Of a stretch of 64,000 nucleotides of DNA, positions 49,077-60,400 are shown piece after piece. Numbering within the stretch: the stretch's first letter is position 1; every line of letters begins with the position of its first letter. This DNA is from Phragmites australis (taxonomy: Eukaryota; Streptophyta; Magnoliopsida; Poales; Poaceae), in the NCBI RefSeq assembly GCF_958298935.1, contig NC_084922.1, positions 5,086,501-5,150,500 on the forward strand. Direction: 5' to 3'. The notes beneath the pieces were generated by a model that saw only the letters and a list, made by a program, of their open reading frames with translations, searched no databases and was not told the DNA's origin. The position numbers were made by a program, and so were the translations under genes.

Positions 49077-50910
49077 ATGGCAACCGTTGAGTCTCGTTCC
49101 GAGGACCCTGGTCACCACTGCGAGGTATTCGCCATGGGGTACAACCCAGATGAGCCCGGTGTGCTCTAGGAATTGGACACCAAACTGGAGTCTGAAGGCT
49201 CCGAGGCTCAATGAGAGGTTTGCATAATAGTTAATTCAACAGGAGGCAGCAGAGGCTCTCGTGTTTCGAGTGACGGTGATGATCCCCATGCTACGTGCCC
49301 ATAGGGAAACTAGACCAGAGCTGAACATAGGAACACTTCGGCACAGCCCCAACCACCACAGCGTCACACGGAGGAGTTGCTGCAGAAGACGCGGTCATTG
49401 GAGGCATCATCACCAAGGCCATTATGACACACAAATGCCGGGGGCTCCCCCTTCGCGATATGTCACCACTCCGCACTTAGCAGTTCAACTATGTGGCTAT
49501 GACGCCTGCACAGAATCTGTAGACCGTGCGAATACTTCTTAGCCACCTGTCGATAATAGTACCAGAGGGTTTGCTAGTGGAGCCATGGTTGCATGACCTC
49601 GCCCTCTTGATTGAGACCGCTCGACGCCAAACTGCAGTGACAAACACCACATCTATCGTCAGGATTAGTGAGGGTCGCGACTGCCAAGAATTGTGGCAAG
49701 CTCCATGGCAGGAATGATCTCGTCCTCCCTCGACAACGGGGAGCACTCGGAGACCCCCGCCACATCGAAACAGCCAACCCTTTGATGTGCATGACTCCCT
49801 ACACCAACGTGACCTCCGTGGCGTTATTCAAGGCCAGGTGGCCACCCGAGCATAGGAGGACTACACCCGGTGAGAGCAAGAAAAGGGAAAACAGCTCTAT
49901 CACTCGCCTCCCCCACACAGGGAGACATCAAATTCGTCCATCCCTTCCCCTGGACAGCATGACCATCGTCTCTCCACGAACACGCGCCATCACCCATTAG
50001 CGGGTGACTCCTTATTATGGGATAGGGTGCAACGCCCAATCAGCTCGGCTACGAGTGGTGCGCTGGTTGGACAAGTTCCAGCCGGTCGTAACGGAAATAT
50101 GATGGGTCAACCAACCCTGAGGATTTTCTACAAATCTACACCACTATGGTGCATGCCACGAGGGGCCACGGGAAAGTCATGGCAAAGTACCTCTAGACCA
50201 CCTTGACCGGTTTAGACCGGTCCTGGCTTATGAACCTTCCCCGCGAGTCGGTTTACTCCTGGAAGGATTTGTGTGACCAATTTGTTGCCAACTTCCAGGG
50301 GACCTATGGATGACCTGTACCAGGTCAGGCAGCGATAAGGTGAGTCATTGCAAGACTTCATCTGGTGCTTCATCAAGCGTTGAAACACCGTTCCATGGAT
50401 CATAGGTGAATCCATGGTCATTGCCTTCAAGAGAGGGGTTAGAGACAAAAAGATGTTTGAGAAGGTAATCCGAACCACTATCGAGCTCTTTGAGCTCACT
50501 GATAAGTGCGCATAGGCCACCAAGGCCCGAGAGCATCAGATTGATGCCAGGTCATAGTTGACCTTCGACTAGCCCGCCCCCTCCAAAAGGATCAGCTGGA
50601 AGGAGAAGAGGAAAAACAAACACAAGGAAGGACCATCTGACGTCATGGCAGTCGAGCAGACCGGCAACCGCGCCCATCCTTTGAGAAAAAGGAGGGAAAG
50701 AAGGGCTGTGGCTACTGCCTGATCCACCTCATCGATGCCCACGACCTGACTGAGTGTAAGGTCGTGCAGGGCATCATCGACAAGGAGCTTGGAGAGCGTA
50801 AATCCAGGCCCAACAAGGATGATGAAGATGGGGCCAACCCCGAACAGTCAGCACTGGGGTACCAGCAAGACGATCACATGGTTCATCACATCTTCAGTGG
50901 TGCTGCAATG
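49077..50910 (+). pseudogene. Decayed gag of the old Tat-like element
   Basis: It starts at ATG 49077 (MATVESRSEDPG) and shows the same GYNPDEPGVL text as its minus-strand relative, but stops appear within 40 codons and recur. The gag core around 50100-50290 reads TNPEDFLQIYTTMVHATRGH and then WKDLCDQFVANFQGTY. Just after this a short deletion relative to the other element shifts the frame. The linker HDLTECKVVQGIIDKEL is recognisable near 50745. Not translatable as one protein. Confidence 0.75.
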
Positions 50911-51102
50911 TATTCCTCAAATAGGGAATACAAGTCGGTGGTCCTAGAGATGTGGGTGACCACACCAGATCCAAGGCCATGTCTAAAGTGGTCAGAAGTG
51001 CTCCTTACCTTCAGTCAGGTCGACCACCCCATGAGTTCCAAGCGACCTGGTCGCTACCCTATTGTGGTCAAACCCACTGTGCAGAACATCTGATTAGGTC
51101 GC

Positions 51103-52629
51103 GTGCTGGTAGATGGAGGGAGCTCCGTCAACCTCCTCTTCGTCGACGCACTAGAAGCCTTGCAAATTCCAAGGAGCACATTGAAACCGTCTCCCCCCTT
51201 CATTGGAATTACCCTGGGCTCCTCGGCTAAGCCCTTGGGGTGGGTCAAACTACCCATCACTTTCGGCTTACCGAGTAACTCCTGGACCGAAAAAGTCCTA
51301 TTTGATGTAGAGGACTTCGTGAAGGGCGATGGCTCAGTTCATGGTTGTCGCTCACTATGCGTACGAGGTGATCAAGATCCCTAGTCTGACCAGGGCCATC
51401 ACCATATTTGGCAATGCAAAGACAGCTTTGCACTACGACACGAGGAGTCTTAACATGGTCGAGCTGACTCCTAGGTCGCAACTGGAGAATGCTACGCCTA
51501 GTGGCTGCCTGATGAAGGTCCACGTCGCCACCAGCCAAGACAAGTGGCTCAAGGAAGTACGCCTCAATGACTCTGACCCAACCAGATTGGTCCAAATATG
51601 GGCCAGTCTGGCTCCCAAATAGAAACTCGTGCTCATCACCTTCCTTCGGATGAACGCGGATGTTTTTTCATTGAGTCTGTCTGATATGCCTGGAGTTCCC
51701 AGGAATGTGATCAAGCACAAGTTGTCAATACGACTTGACACATGACCAGTCAAGCAAAAAGCACGTTGGTTCACAGCCAACCGAAGGGAAGCACTTCATG
51801 AGGAGATAGACAAGCTCCTGGAAGCAGGCTTCGTCTGAGAAATACAGTAACTAGAGCGGCTGGCTAACCTAGTCATGGTCTGAAAACACAATGGTAAGTG
51901 GATGATGTACGTCAATTTCACCGTCCTCAATAGGGCATGCCCAAAAGATCTATTCCCTCTACCCTGGATCAACCAGCTTGTCGACACAACCACCAGCAAC
52001 AATCTTCTAAGCTTTTTGGATGCCCAGTCGGGGTACCACCAGATTAGCATGTATAGGGAAGATGAGGAGAAGACTACTTTTATAACACCCTTCAGGGTCT
52101 TTTGCTATGTAAAAATACCTTTTGGTTTAAAAAGCGTCGGTGCCACTTACTAGCATTGTATTTAGCTCATTCTTCGACCACAGCTTAGTAGAAACGTCAA
52201 GGCGTATGTGGATTATGTGGTCATGAAGAGTAGAACCAAGGATGATCTGGTCGTGGACCTCCAGAAAATGTTTGAGAACCTTCTGAATTACCGCATGAAG
52301 CTGAACTCAGAGAAGTGCATGTTTAGAGTCCCATCATGGAAGTTGCTCGGATTCCTCATTTCTAGTCGAGGAATGGAGGCAAACCCTGACAAGATCATAG
52401 CCATTGACCAGATGAAGTCCCCGACCAGGCTAAAAGAAGTCCAAAAACTAACAGGATGTGTGGCAACATTGAGCAGGTTCATCTCAAGGCTGGGAGAGAG
52501 GGGCTACTACTCTTCAAGCTCCTAAAGAGGAGCGGCCACTTTCGGTGGACACCGCAAGCGGACACGACCCTCCATGATCTAAAAATGTACCTCCCCTCCC
52601 CTCCTGTACTTACCATGCCTCGACCAGAA
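51103..52629 (+). pseudogene. Decayed protease-RT of the old Tat-like element
   Basis: 51103-51384 holds the protease (LVDGGSSVNLLFVDALEALQ). RT text follows at 51640-52160 (MMYVNFTVLNRACPKDLFPL, SFLDAQSGYHQISMY) and 52208-52525. The RT active site reads YVDYVVMKS at about 52204-52230 where YVDD is expected, so one catalytic aspartate is lost. The frame also holds stops and a shift. It is cut off at 52629 by the inserted reverse LTR. Confidence 0.8.
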
Positions 52630-53184
52630 TGTAACACCCAGTTTTAAAGGAACAAAATTGAGCACAACACATATATACCAGGATCAAGTTTCATACGTGC
52701 GTTACATCATTAGTGTATTATCACAGCGTCATTATTACAATAATGATATTAACTTATTACAAAAGGGCCCAAGGGTCTAAAATAAAACATAATAGAACAA
52801 GAGAGCTTCAACGCCAGCGGGTCTTTCATCTTCCGCAGGCATCAACTGAGGGCACACCAGCCTAGAATAGCAATTCCGAATCGAAGTCATCTTAATCGAA
52901 GGAACCAGCTTCATCGACGGCTTCTGAACAACAGAAGGATGCAAGAAAGGGGATAACAGGTGTGAGTACAAAATGTACTCCACAAGTGTGGGAAAAATAT
53001 GCTATGGGGCTAAGTCAAGGAAAGGTTAGACACTGGTTAACTGCACTAAGCAACTATGACCTATGACTTCAACAATGGGCATCCTATTTACTAAGTAAGG
53101 AGACACAACTATGACAAGGGGGAACAACTCATCGGATTCCATCCGACTACTAGGACTCAACAGGTAATTCAATTACCCGGCTAC
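52630..53184 (-). mobile_element. Reverse-oriented Tekay-type LTR, interrupted
   Basis: It begins TGTAACACCCAGTTTTAAAG, which is the reverse complement of the end of the LTR at 53185-56232 (CTTTAAAACTGGGTGTTACA). Similarity continues through 53130, including an AAAATGTACTCC-like block near 52975. It is therefore a second LTR of the same or a sister family in opposite orientation. It is cut at 53184 by the young element, and its remainder should lie beyond the window. Whether it is a solo LTR or part of a full element cannot be seen. Confidence 0.85.
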
Positions 53185-56100
53185 TGTAACACCCAAAACT
53201 TCAAAATTTGCAGTAATTTAAAATTTTGCTAGAAATTAAATAAGTGGATTTCATTTTAGCTCTATAGGAAATTAACTTCTAAATTTAATTTGGAATAGGT
53301 TGAATGTTTGTCGCATTCATGCCGTTGTAATTGCAATAAGGTTTTATTGTGTGGGAAATTCTTTTTGCTAAAATTTTCGCTAGAGTTCGCTCGGTTAAAA
53401 TCTCTTTTGGAATAAGTGTGAAAACCTAAAGCAAGGAAGAAAAGAAAAGGATTTCTCTAATGGAAAACCTTCCTGGGCCGTCTTCCCCGCGCCGGCCCAA
53501 CCCGCCTCTTTCCCCCTCCCTTTTCTCTCCCGCCGTGGGCCGCGCCCCTCCTTTTTCCGCGCCGGCCCGCAGGCCGAGCCGGCCTACCGCGCCCACCGAG
53601 CCGCTCGCCTCTGCCCGCCTCGCTGCCAAGTGGGCCCAGCTCTGAGCCGAGCCACCCTCCCGCCCGAGCCGCCGAGCCGCCGGCTCGCCTTCTTCCTCAT
53701 TCCGCCGCCGGACACCGACGCCCCCAAATCGCCGCGACCATTTCAAATCGAAGCCTCCCCGTGCTTTAACTCTCCAATCAAACCACACCACCGTGATCGC
53801 CGCCCCCTATTTCCTCCATTTGAGCCGTTTCCCCCTTGAATACCCACTCGTTTGCATGGAAACCGAAGTTTTTAAGTGCTTTCAAGCCGCCGGCCGACAC
53901 TCCTCGAATCCGGCCGTTCCACTCCTCCTCTCGGGTATTTAAGAGCTCTATCGGCATCCTTGTTCGGTTCCGCACCCGAATACCCCATCTCCCCTCTCTC
54001 TTGTGCACGGATTCGAGCCGCCGCCGTCACCTCCATTGCCGCCGGTAAGGAGCTCGGTCGCCACTCTCTTTCTCCTCAACCGAACCGTGATTAAGCTCGT
54101 TCTTCGCTATTTTGGTGCCGTCGGACCTCTAGGAGCTCACCCCGGCGCTTCTTGGAGCTTCACCCGCCGTCGAACGCCGTTCCCGCCGAGCCGCTTCACC
54201 TCCGCCCGCCGTTCTCCGTCGCCGGCCATCTTCGGACCTCCTCCGCCGCCGTCAAGCCCGCAGTAAGTTTCCCCGCGAGCTCCTCGTTGCTTTGCGCCTA
54301 GTCCCGAAGCAAACCGTGGCCGGATGCGCCTTTTGCGCATCGCCGGCGAGCCCGCCACCGTCCCCGTCGTCGCCGGCCGCCGCTCCCACTGTTGAAACCG
54401 CCGGTGCCACCCCCTTTTGATTTTCGGCCGTCGGATCTCGGTTCTTCGGCCCGGATTAGACCGGCCAATTCTTATACCCCTTCGGTCCACCATGGACCGG
54501 TGGACCGATGCCCTTTCAGTGGTCCACAAGCCCGTGGACCAATTCCATGTCATTTCCAATTAAGAAATAATTCAGTAATTGTTTTATTGCGTCATAATCC
54601 AATTTCCAGTATAAAATTATTTCGGTTTACTCTCTGGAAAACATGTAAAACTTGCAGTTTAGTCCCTACATCTTCAAAAGCTTATAACTTTTTGCTCGTA
54701 GCTCCGATTTTGGCGATTTTTGCGTCAAATCGTTTGTAGCGTCGTGTAGAATCTTTTTGTAGAGTTTTTGAATAGTTTCAGTACTGTTTGGTGTGCTGTT
54801 CTTAGAGTTTTGTTTGGTTTGTGTTTTTCCGGTCCGTCGTTTAGGAGCTGAGCAGTTCGGCAACCTCCAAGACCAAGTTTTCGAGGACTTTGAGCAGCAA
54901 TCCGGTGAAGGCAAGTGCCCTTGAGCATTTCTATACCAGTTTTAGGACTTGCAGGTGTAGTCTTTATCCTTCAATATGCATGCTGTCCAAAATGATATCC
55001 CATGCTAGGGTTTACTAGTTTTGTCTCAATATTTTCCTTGTCGCCGTTGATGTATCGGGTTAAGAAGATGGGTAGATCATGCTAGCGCTGTCCGGGTGGG
55101 AAAATGGTTAATATTGACTAATGAACCCTGTAACACTGTCCCGGTGGAAAAATGATAATTCTTTGTAGCAACATGGTATAGGTCTTCCCCAACAGAATGG
55201 ATGGATTGTGGTGGTGCCTATGGCAAGTTTGTGTATGTATCTGTTTGGGGTCCTAAGGACCGGTTCTTGGGCATGTAACCAAGTTATATCCGTACAACCA
55301 CGAGGCCTATATGGGTACGGCCTGGCCAAATAATTAGCGACCACCGGTTCTGTGGGCATCACTGGTCGAGTATGTGGCACAAGAGGGGGCTTCTGCAGCG
55401 ACTCGGTCGGCTGTTAGCGGTGAAACCTTAGTGGGTGCCTACAAATCGGCGGGAGTTTTGTAAAGGCCTTGTAGTGAGACCCCGACTCCTTACCCCGGAA
55501 GTATGGAGTAACAAGGGAATCACGACTCGTGGATCTGTGCAAACTCTGCAGAGTATCAAACTGGTCGATCAGCCGTGCTCACGGTCAAGAGCGAGCTTGG
55601 ACTTCTTCAAGATTAGTTGGATCTGGGTTTTGGTATGGTTGGTCGGGTAGCCAGGTAATGGGATTATCTGGTGAGCTTTGGGGTAACCGGGTATGGGATA
55701 CCCGGTGAGTCAAATCCCTTTTGTTATAACAAGTGTCTTCACACCTAGTAAATAGGATGCCTGTTGTTAGGAGTATAGGTTAAGGCATCGTTTTAGTTGC
55801 TTAGTGCTAATAACCCCTGTCAAGCCTTTTTCTTGTGTAAAGCCTCATACCCTACTTTCCCCCTGCACTTGCGGAGTACAACATTTTGTACTCACCCTTG
55901 TTATTCTCCCTTGCATTCTTTCGCCAATCAGAAGCTGTCTTTGAAGCTGGTACCTTCGACCTCGATGACTTCGATCCCGAGCTGCTGTTCTAGGCTGTGG
56001 AGCCCCCGGTTGACGTCTTCGCCTGTGGAAGCTGGAGCCGCTGACGCTGAAGACCCCTCTTGTCTCCCGCTGTGTTTTCTTTCAGACCCTCGGGTCATTT

Positions 56101-56232
56101 TGTATAAGGTTAAGTACGATATATCTTTTGCACTGTGATGATAACACTAATGATGTAAGCGCATGTATGGAAATTGTTCCTGGCATACATGTGTTGTGCC
56201 CGGTTTTGTTTCCTTTAAAACTGGGTGTTACA
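53185..56232 (+). repeat. 5' LTR of the young chromovirus
   Basis: 3048 bp, with perfect inverted ends TGTAACACCC and GGGTGTTACA. The first 250 bases are AT-rich and 53470-54500 is strongly GC-rich. The small open frames in it recur at the same offsets in the 3' LTR and are not genes. Confidence 0.97.
53936..53943 (+). promoter_or_regulatory. Candidate TATA box of the young LTR
   Basis: TATTTAAG, followed by AGCTCTATCGG and a pyrimidine-rich stretch. It is placed much as the TATATAAG of the solo LTR is. The same bases occur at 62711-62718. Confidence 0.5.
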
Positions 56233-56236
56233 GAAG

Positions 56237-56248
56237 TGGTATCAGAGC
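56237..56248 (+). other. Primer-binding site of the young chromovirus
   Basis: TGGTATCAGAGC, four bases after the LTR, is complementary to the 3' end of plant initiator methionine tRNA. This is the usual primer for chromoviruses. Confidence 0.92.
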
Positions 56249-56409
56249 CGTGTTGACCGTAGGACGCAGCCTAGGTAGACTGGACACGCTAAGGACTTAT
56301 GTTTGTACAAAATTTACCTTCACAAAATTGTTTTCCTCCAGTTATTTCTTTCTCAGTCTGCTGCTTTTTATAAAATGGTTACTAATTTCTGACTTTTCCA
56401 AAATTTTAG

Positions 56410-57153
56410 ATGGCCCGTACGAAGATCACCCCACGCAAGCGCGTGCTGGTTCCCGACGTGGAGGTTCCTGCGGGTGCAGTCTGGAGGTACCAACCCCCAG
56501 CTGAGTTCTACTCCGACGGACAGCTGGCAGGGTACTTCGCCCGCACGTTGTGGTATCTGCTGCAGGGTCTTGGCTACCACGACGCTCCACTCTTCAAAGG
56601 CGTCAGAGTTCCGCTTGGAGACCGTGGTTACTCCTGGACAGTGGAGGTAACAATGTTCGAGAAGCCCTCCGCCGACGACCTTCGCCGAGTCCGCCGAGTC
56701 CACACAGCCACTGCCCCCAGAGCTACGTTCGAAGCAGGGATCGAGGACGCTGCTCGCCAGGCTCTGGCTGTTCTCTGCCGGGAGAACAGACAGGACCTCC
56801 GCCTCACCCAGTTCGGGAAGTTCCCGCAGCGCCCGTCAGGCAGTCTGGAGGTCATCTTCGCGCCCGTCAACAATGAGCCGGATCTCCGTTTGCGAGAGCA
56901 GGTCCGCCTCACCGCCGCCCTCTACGCCGAGCTGGACAGAGCACTCGATGAGTTGGAGGATCTTCACCAGCGCCACGCCGAGCAGGAGCAAATGATCTAC
57001 GAGCTAGAGATCATGCTGCAGGATCCCGACCAGCACCCCGACGAGGCTCCACCAGCACCGCCTTCCGCCCCTGCACCGCCCCGCTCTCCTTCGCGCAAGA
57101 GGCTCCGTCAGGCAGATGTTGCAGGACCTTCAGGCACCGCCGGCCAGGAGTAG
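56410..57153 (+). CDS. Extra frame of the chromovirus with histone H3-like start
   Basis: An intact frame of 247 residues lies between primer-binding site and gag. It opens MARTKITPRKRVL. Histone H3 opens MARTKQTARK, so eight of the first ten residues match, including those equivalent to R2, K4, R8 and K9. The middle (about 25-150) is a possible globular region with several Trp/Tyr/Phe residues. A heptad-like segment (about 160-205, VRLTAALYAELDRALDELED) predicts a coiled coil. The C-terminus is Pro/Ala-rich with a basic SRKRLRQ, a possible nuclear signal. There is no zinc finger, protease or polymerase motif. Its intactness next to an intact gag-pol suggests it is maintained. The ATG at 56410 has no upstream competitor in frame nearby. 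Function is unknown; it is not a histone, having no histone fold. Confidence 0.8.
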   Translation: MARTKITPRKRVLVPDVEVPAGAVWRYQPPAEFYSDGQLAGYFARTLWYLLQGLGYHDAPLFKGVRVPLGDRGYSWTVEVTMFEKPSADDLRRVRRVHTATAPRATFEAGIEDAARQALAVLCRENRQDLRLTQFGKFPQRPSGSLEVIFAPVNNEPDLRLREQVRLTAALYAELDRALDELEDLHQRHAEQEQMIYELEIMLQDPDQHPDEAPPAPPSAPAPPRSPSRKRLRQADVAGPSGTAGQE

Positions 57154-57408
57154 AGTCGAGCTAGGAAGATGTCCCCTAGCAGAATAAGTCGTTTAGACTC
57201 GTGTCATTTGTAGTAGGGTGTGCTTGTGCTTGTGCCTGTTCTGTGTAGACCTTGTTTTGAGTTGGATCTTTGCTTGAGTGTTGGTGTGATGTAGGGGTTT
57301 CCCCTCTACATTTCATCAGTTATTATAATAATAGTCGGGAGTCCTTTCTTTCCGTTCCCTTCAGTTTCTTTCAGTTCTTGTCTCGTCTTCCGTCCCTGTT
57401 TTTCCCTT

Positions 57409-60400
57409 ATGCTTCTCGCGCCTTGGCAACAACAGATGGTGAACACCCGACGTAGCAACAACACCAACGACAACATCAACAACAACACTGTCAACAACAA
57501 CGCTGCCAACAATAACAACCTTCCTCCCCCGCCACCCCTCATGGACGCTAACCAAGTCATGACTCTTCTTCAAGGTTTGGTCCAAGCCATCAACCAGCAG
57601 CCTCAGGCTCAGCAGGCACCGCTGCAGCAGCCACAGTCTAGACTCAGGACTTTCTTGAGCACCCAGCCACCTACCTTTTCTCAGGCAATAGAGCCAATGG
57701 AGGCAGATGATTGGCTAAGTACAATCGACAGCAAGCTTCAGATAGCTCAGTGCAATGGAAGAGAAAAAGTTCTCTTTGCATCCCACCAACTCAGTGGGCC
57801 AGCTCAGGAGTGGTGGACTGCTTACACTGCCGCTCATGAGGACCCCCAGGAGATCACCTGGGCAGAATTCCGAAGCAGTTTCCGCGCTCACCATGTTCCT
57901 ATCGGAGAAATAAAACTGAAAAGGAAGGAGTTCCTCAGTCTCAAGCAAGGCCCTATGTCTGTAAGAGAGTACCTCACTAAGTTCACTCAACTGTCTCGCT
58001 ACGCCCCCAGTGATGTTGACACAGATGAGAAGAAGCAGGACTGTTTTCTTGAAGGTCTAAACTCCGGTCTACAGTATGCCCTCTCTGCCAACGAGTACCC
58101 TAATTTTCAGAAATTGGTGGATAGAGCTTTCATATTAGAAAAGAAGCGCCAGAATCTAGGTGAAGAACGTAAGCGCCATCTGCAGGGTCAGTCTTCTGGC
58201 AGTAACACTCGCCCCCGTTTCAACGCCCCTGCCACTGGTCCGATGTTCCGCCAGGGAGGTCAGAACCAGCTGCAGCAAAACCAGCAGAGGTCGCCGCAGA
58301 AGATGCAAAGCCAGGTTACAGGTTCTTACAAGCCCCCAATTCAGCAACAACAACAGCCTCGCCCCAACTTCCAGCAGCAGCGACCCAACCACAACCAGCC
58401 ACAACCGCAGAAACGCACAGGTCAGGGGTCAGGCAACATTGGTCCGTGTTTCAGTTGCGGCCAATTCGGGCATCTTTCCAAGCAATGCCCTAAGAAGCAG
58501 CAAGGTCAGGCCCAAGGTAGCAACAACCAGCAGCAGCAGCCCCGCCAGAACGCGATGCATGGTCGCGTCAACCACGTTGCAGTGGAGGAAGCCCAAGAAG
58601 CTCCCGACGTAGTGCTGGGTATGTTCTCTGCAAACTCTCACCCCGCAACAGTATTATTCGATTCAGGTGCTACGCATTCTTTCATATCATACCAGTTTGT
58701 GAATGCTTATAAATTGCCAAGAGCATTAATGAAAAATAGAGTACTAGTAAGTTCTCCTGGAGGAGCAATGGAATCAAGGCAGGTATGCCCTAAAGTAAAT
58801 ATAAGCATAAGGGGGGTAGATTTTCTTGCCAATCTCATCATTCTGGAATCCAAAGGAATCGATATCATTTTGGGAATGGATTGGCTGACCAAGTACAAAG
58901 GAGTCATAGGATGTGCAACAAAGACAGTACAGCTGACGCATACTGATGGTACCAAAGTGGAATTCCAAGCTACAACAGAGTCAGCCATCAACGCCAGATT
59001 GAACAAAACCAATGCAGTGGAAGATAGCAGGGTGGTCAGCGAATTTCCTGATGTCTTCCCGGAAGATTTACCAGGTATGCCACCTGATCGAGAAATTGAA
59101 TTTGCCATTGAATTAGTACCTGGAACGGCTCCTATATATAAGAGGCCATATAGAATGGATGCCAATCAGTTGGCTGAGCTCAAGGAGCAAATGCAAGAGC
59201 TACTAGACAAAGGGTTTATTCGCCCCAGTTCTTCGCCCTGGGGAGCCCCTGTAATCTTCGTTCCAAAGAAGGATGGTACACAGAGGATGTGTATAGACTA
59301 TCGAGCTCTGAATGAAGTAACAATCAAAAACAAATACCCTCTGCCTCGCATTGAAGATCTGTTCGATATGCTGATAGGAGCATGTGTGTTCTCCAAGATT
59401 GATCTTAGATCTGGATATCACCAGCTGAAGATTCGTGCTTCGGATATCCCCAAGACTGCATTTGTTACTCGGTACGGTCTATACGAGTACACAGTAATGT
59501 CTTTTGGACTGACCAATGCCCCAGCATACTTCATGTATCTGATGAACAAGGTTTTTATGGAATATTTGGACAAGTTCGTGGTGGTATTCATCGATGACAT
59601 CCTGGTTTACTCCCAGAACGAAGTAGAACATGAGGAGCATTTAAGGATGGTATTGCAGAAACTCAGGGAGAACCAGTTGTTTGCCAAACTGAGCAAATGT
59701 GAATTTTGGTTGAAGGAAGTTCCTTTCCTCGGTCACATCATATCAGCAGGAGGTGTGTCCGTAGATCCATCCAAGGTAAGAGACGTTCTGAATTGGAAGC
59801 CACCGCAGAATGTGTCTGAGATTCGTAGTTTTCTGGGTTTAGCAGGATACTATCGTCGATTTATTGAAGGTTTCTCCAAGATAGCGAAGCCAATGACCGA
59901 ACTGTTAGGGAAGGGAGCAGAGTTTAAGTGGACAACAGCTAGAGAAGCCAGTTTCAATGAATTAAAGAAAAGATTGACCTCAGCACCAGTTTTGATCATG
60001 CCAGATACTCAGAAGCCATTCTCGGTATATTGTGATGCATCCCGTCAAGGTTTGGGATGTGTGCTTATGCAAGAAGGCCACGTTATAGCTTATGCATCTC
60101 GGCAGCTAAGAAAGCATGAAGAGAATTATCCAACGCATGATTTGGAGCTAGCCGCAGTTGTTCATGCACTCAAGATTTGGAGGCATTACCTGATTGGACA
60201 AAGATGTGAGATATATTCTGATCATAAGAGCTTAAAATATATTTTCACTCAGCCGGATCTTAACCTAAGACAACGCAGATGGTTAGAGCTTATTAAGGAC
60301 TATAATTTGGGAATCAACTATCATCCAGGAAAGGCGAACGTAGTAGCCGATGCCTTGAGCAGAAAATCTCAGGTTAATTCTATGACTCTCCAAGAGTTGA

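Larger units (their letters stand above)
35708..52629 (+). mobile_element. Old Tat-like Ty3/gypsy element, interrupted twice
   Basis: The element's own sequence is 35708-36011 (first part of 5' LTR), 48418-49004 (rest of LTR) and 49005-52629 (primer-binding site, gag, protease, RT). It is split by the minus-strand element at 36012-48412. It is then cut off at 52629, in the RT/RNase H connection, by a reverse-oriented LTR. Its integrase and 3' LTR are not in the window. Gag and pol resemble those of the minus-strand element but carry many stops and frameshifts. It is the oldest layer of the nest. Confidence 0.8.

Noticed and set aside
53426..54928. Small open frames in the young LTR (repeated at 62201-63703)
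   Set aside because: They occur identically in both LTRs on both strands, have no domain and lie in GC-rich untranslated LTR.
57306..57990. Minus-strand frames opposite gag-pol
   Set aside because: They are shadows of the intact 1512-codon frame.
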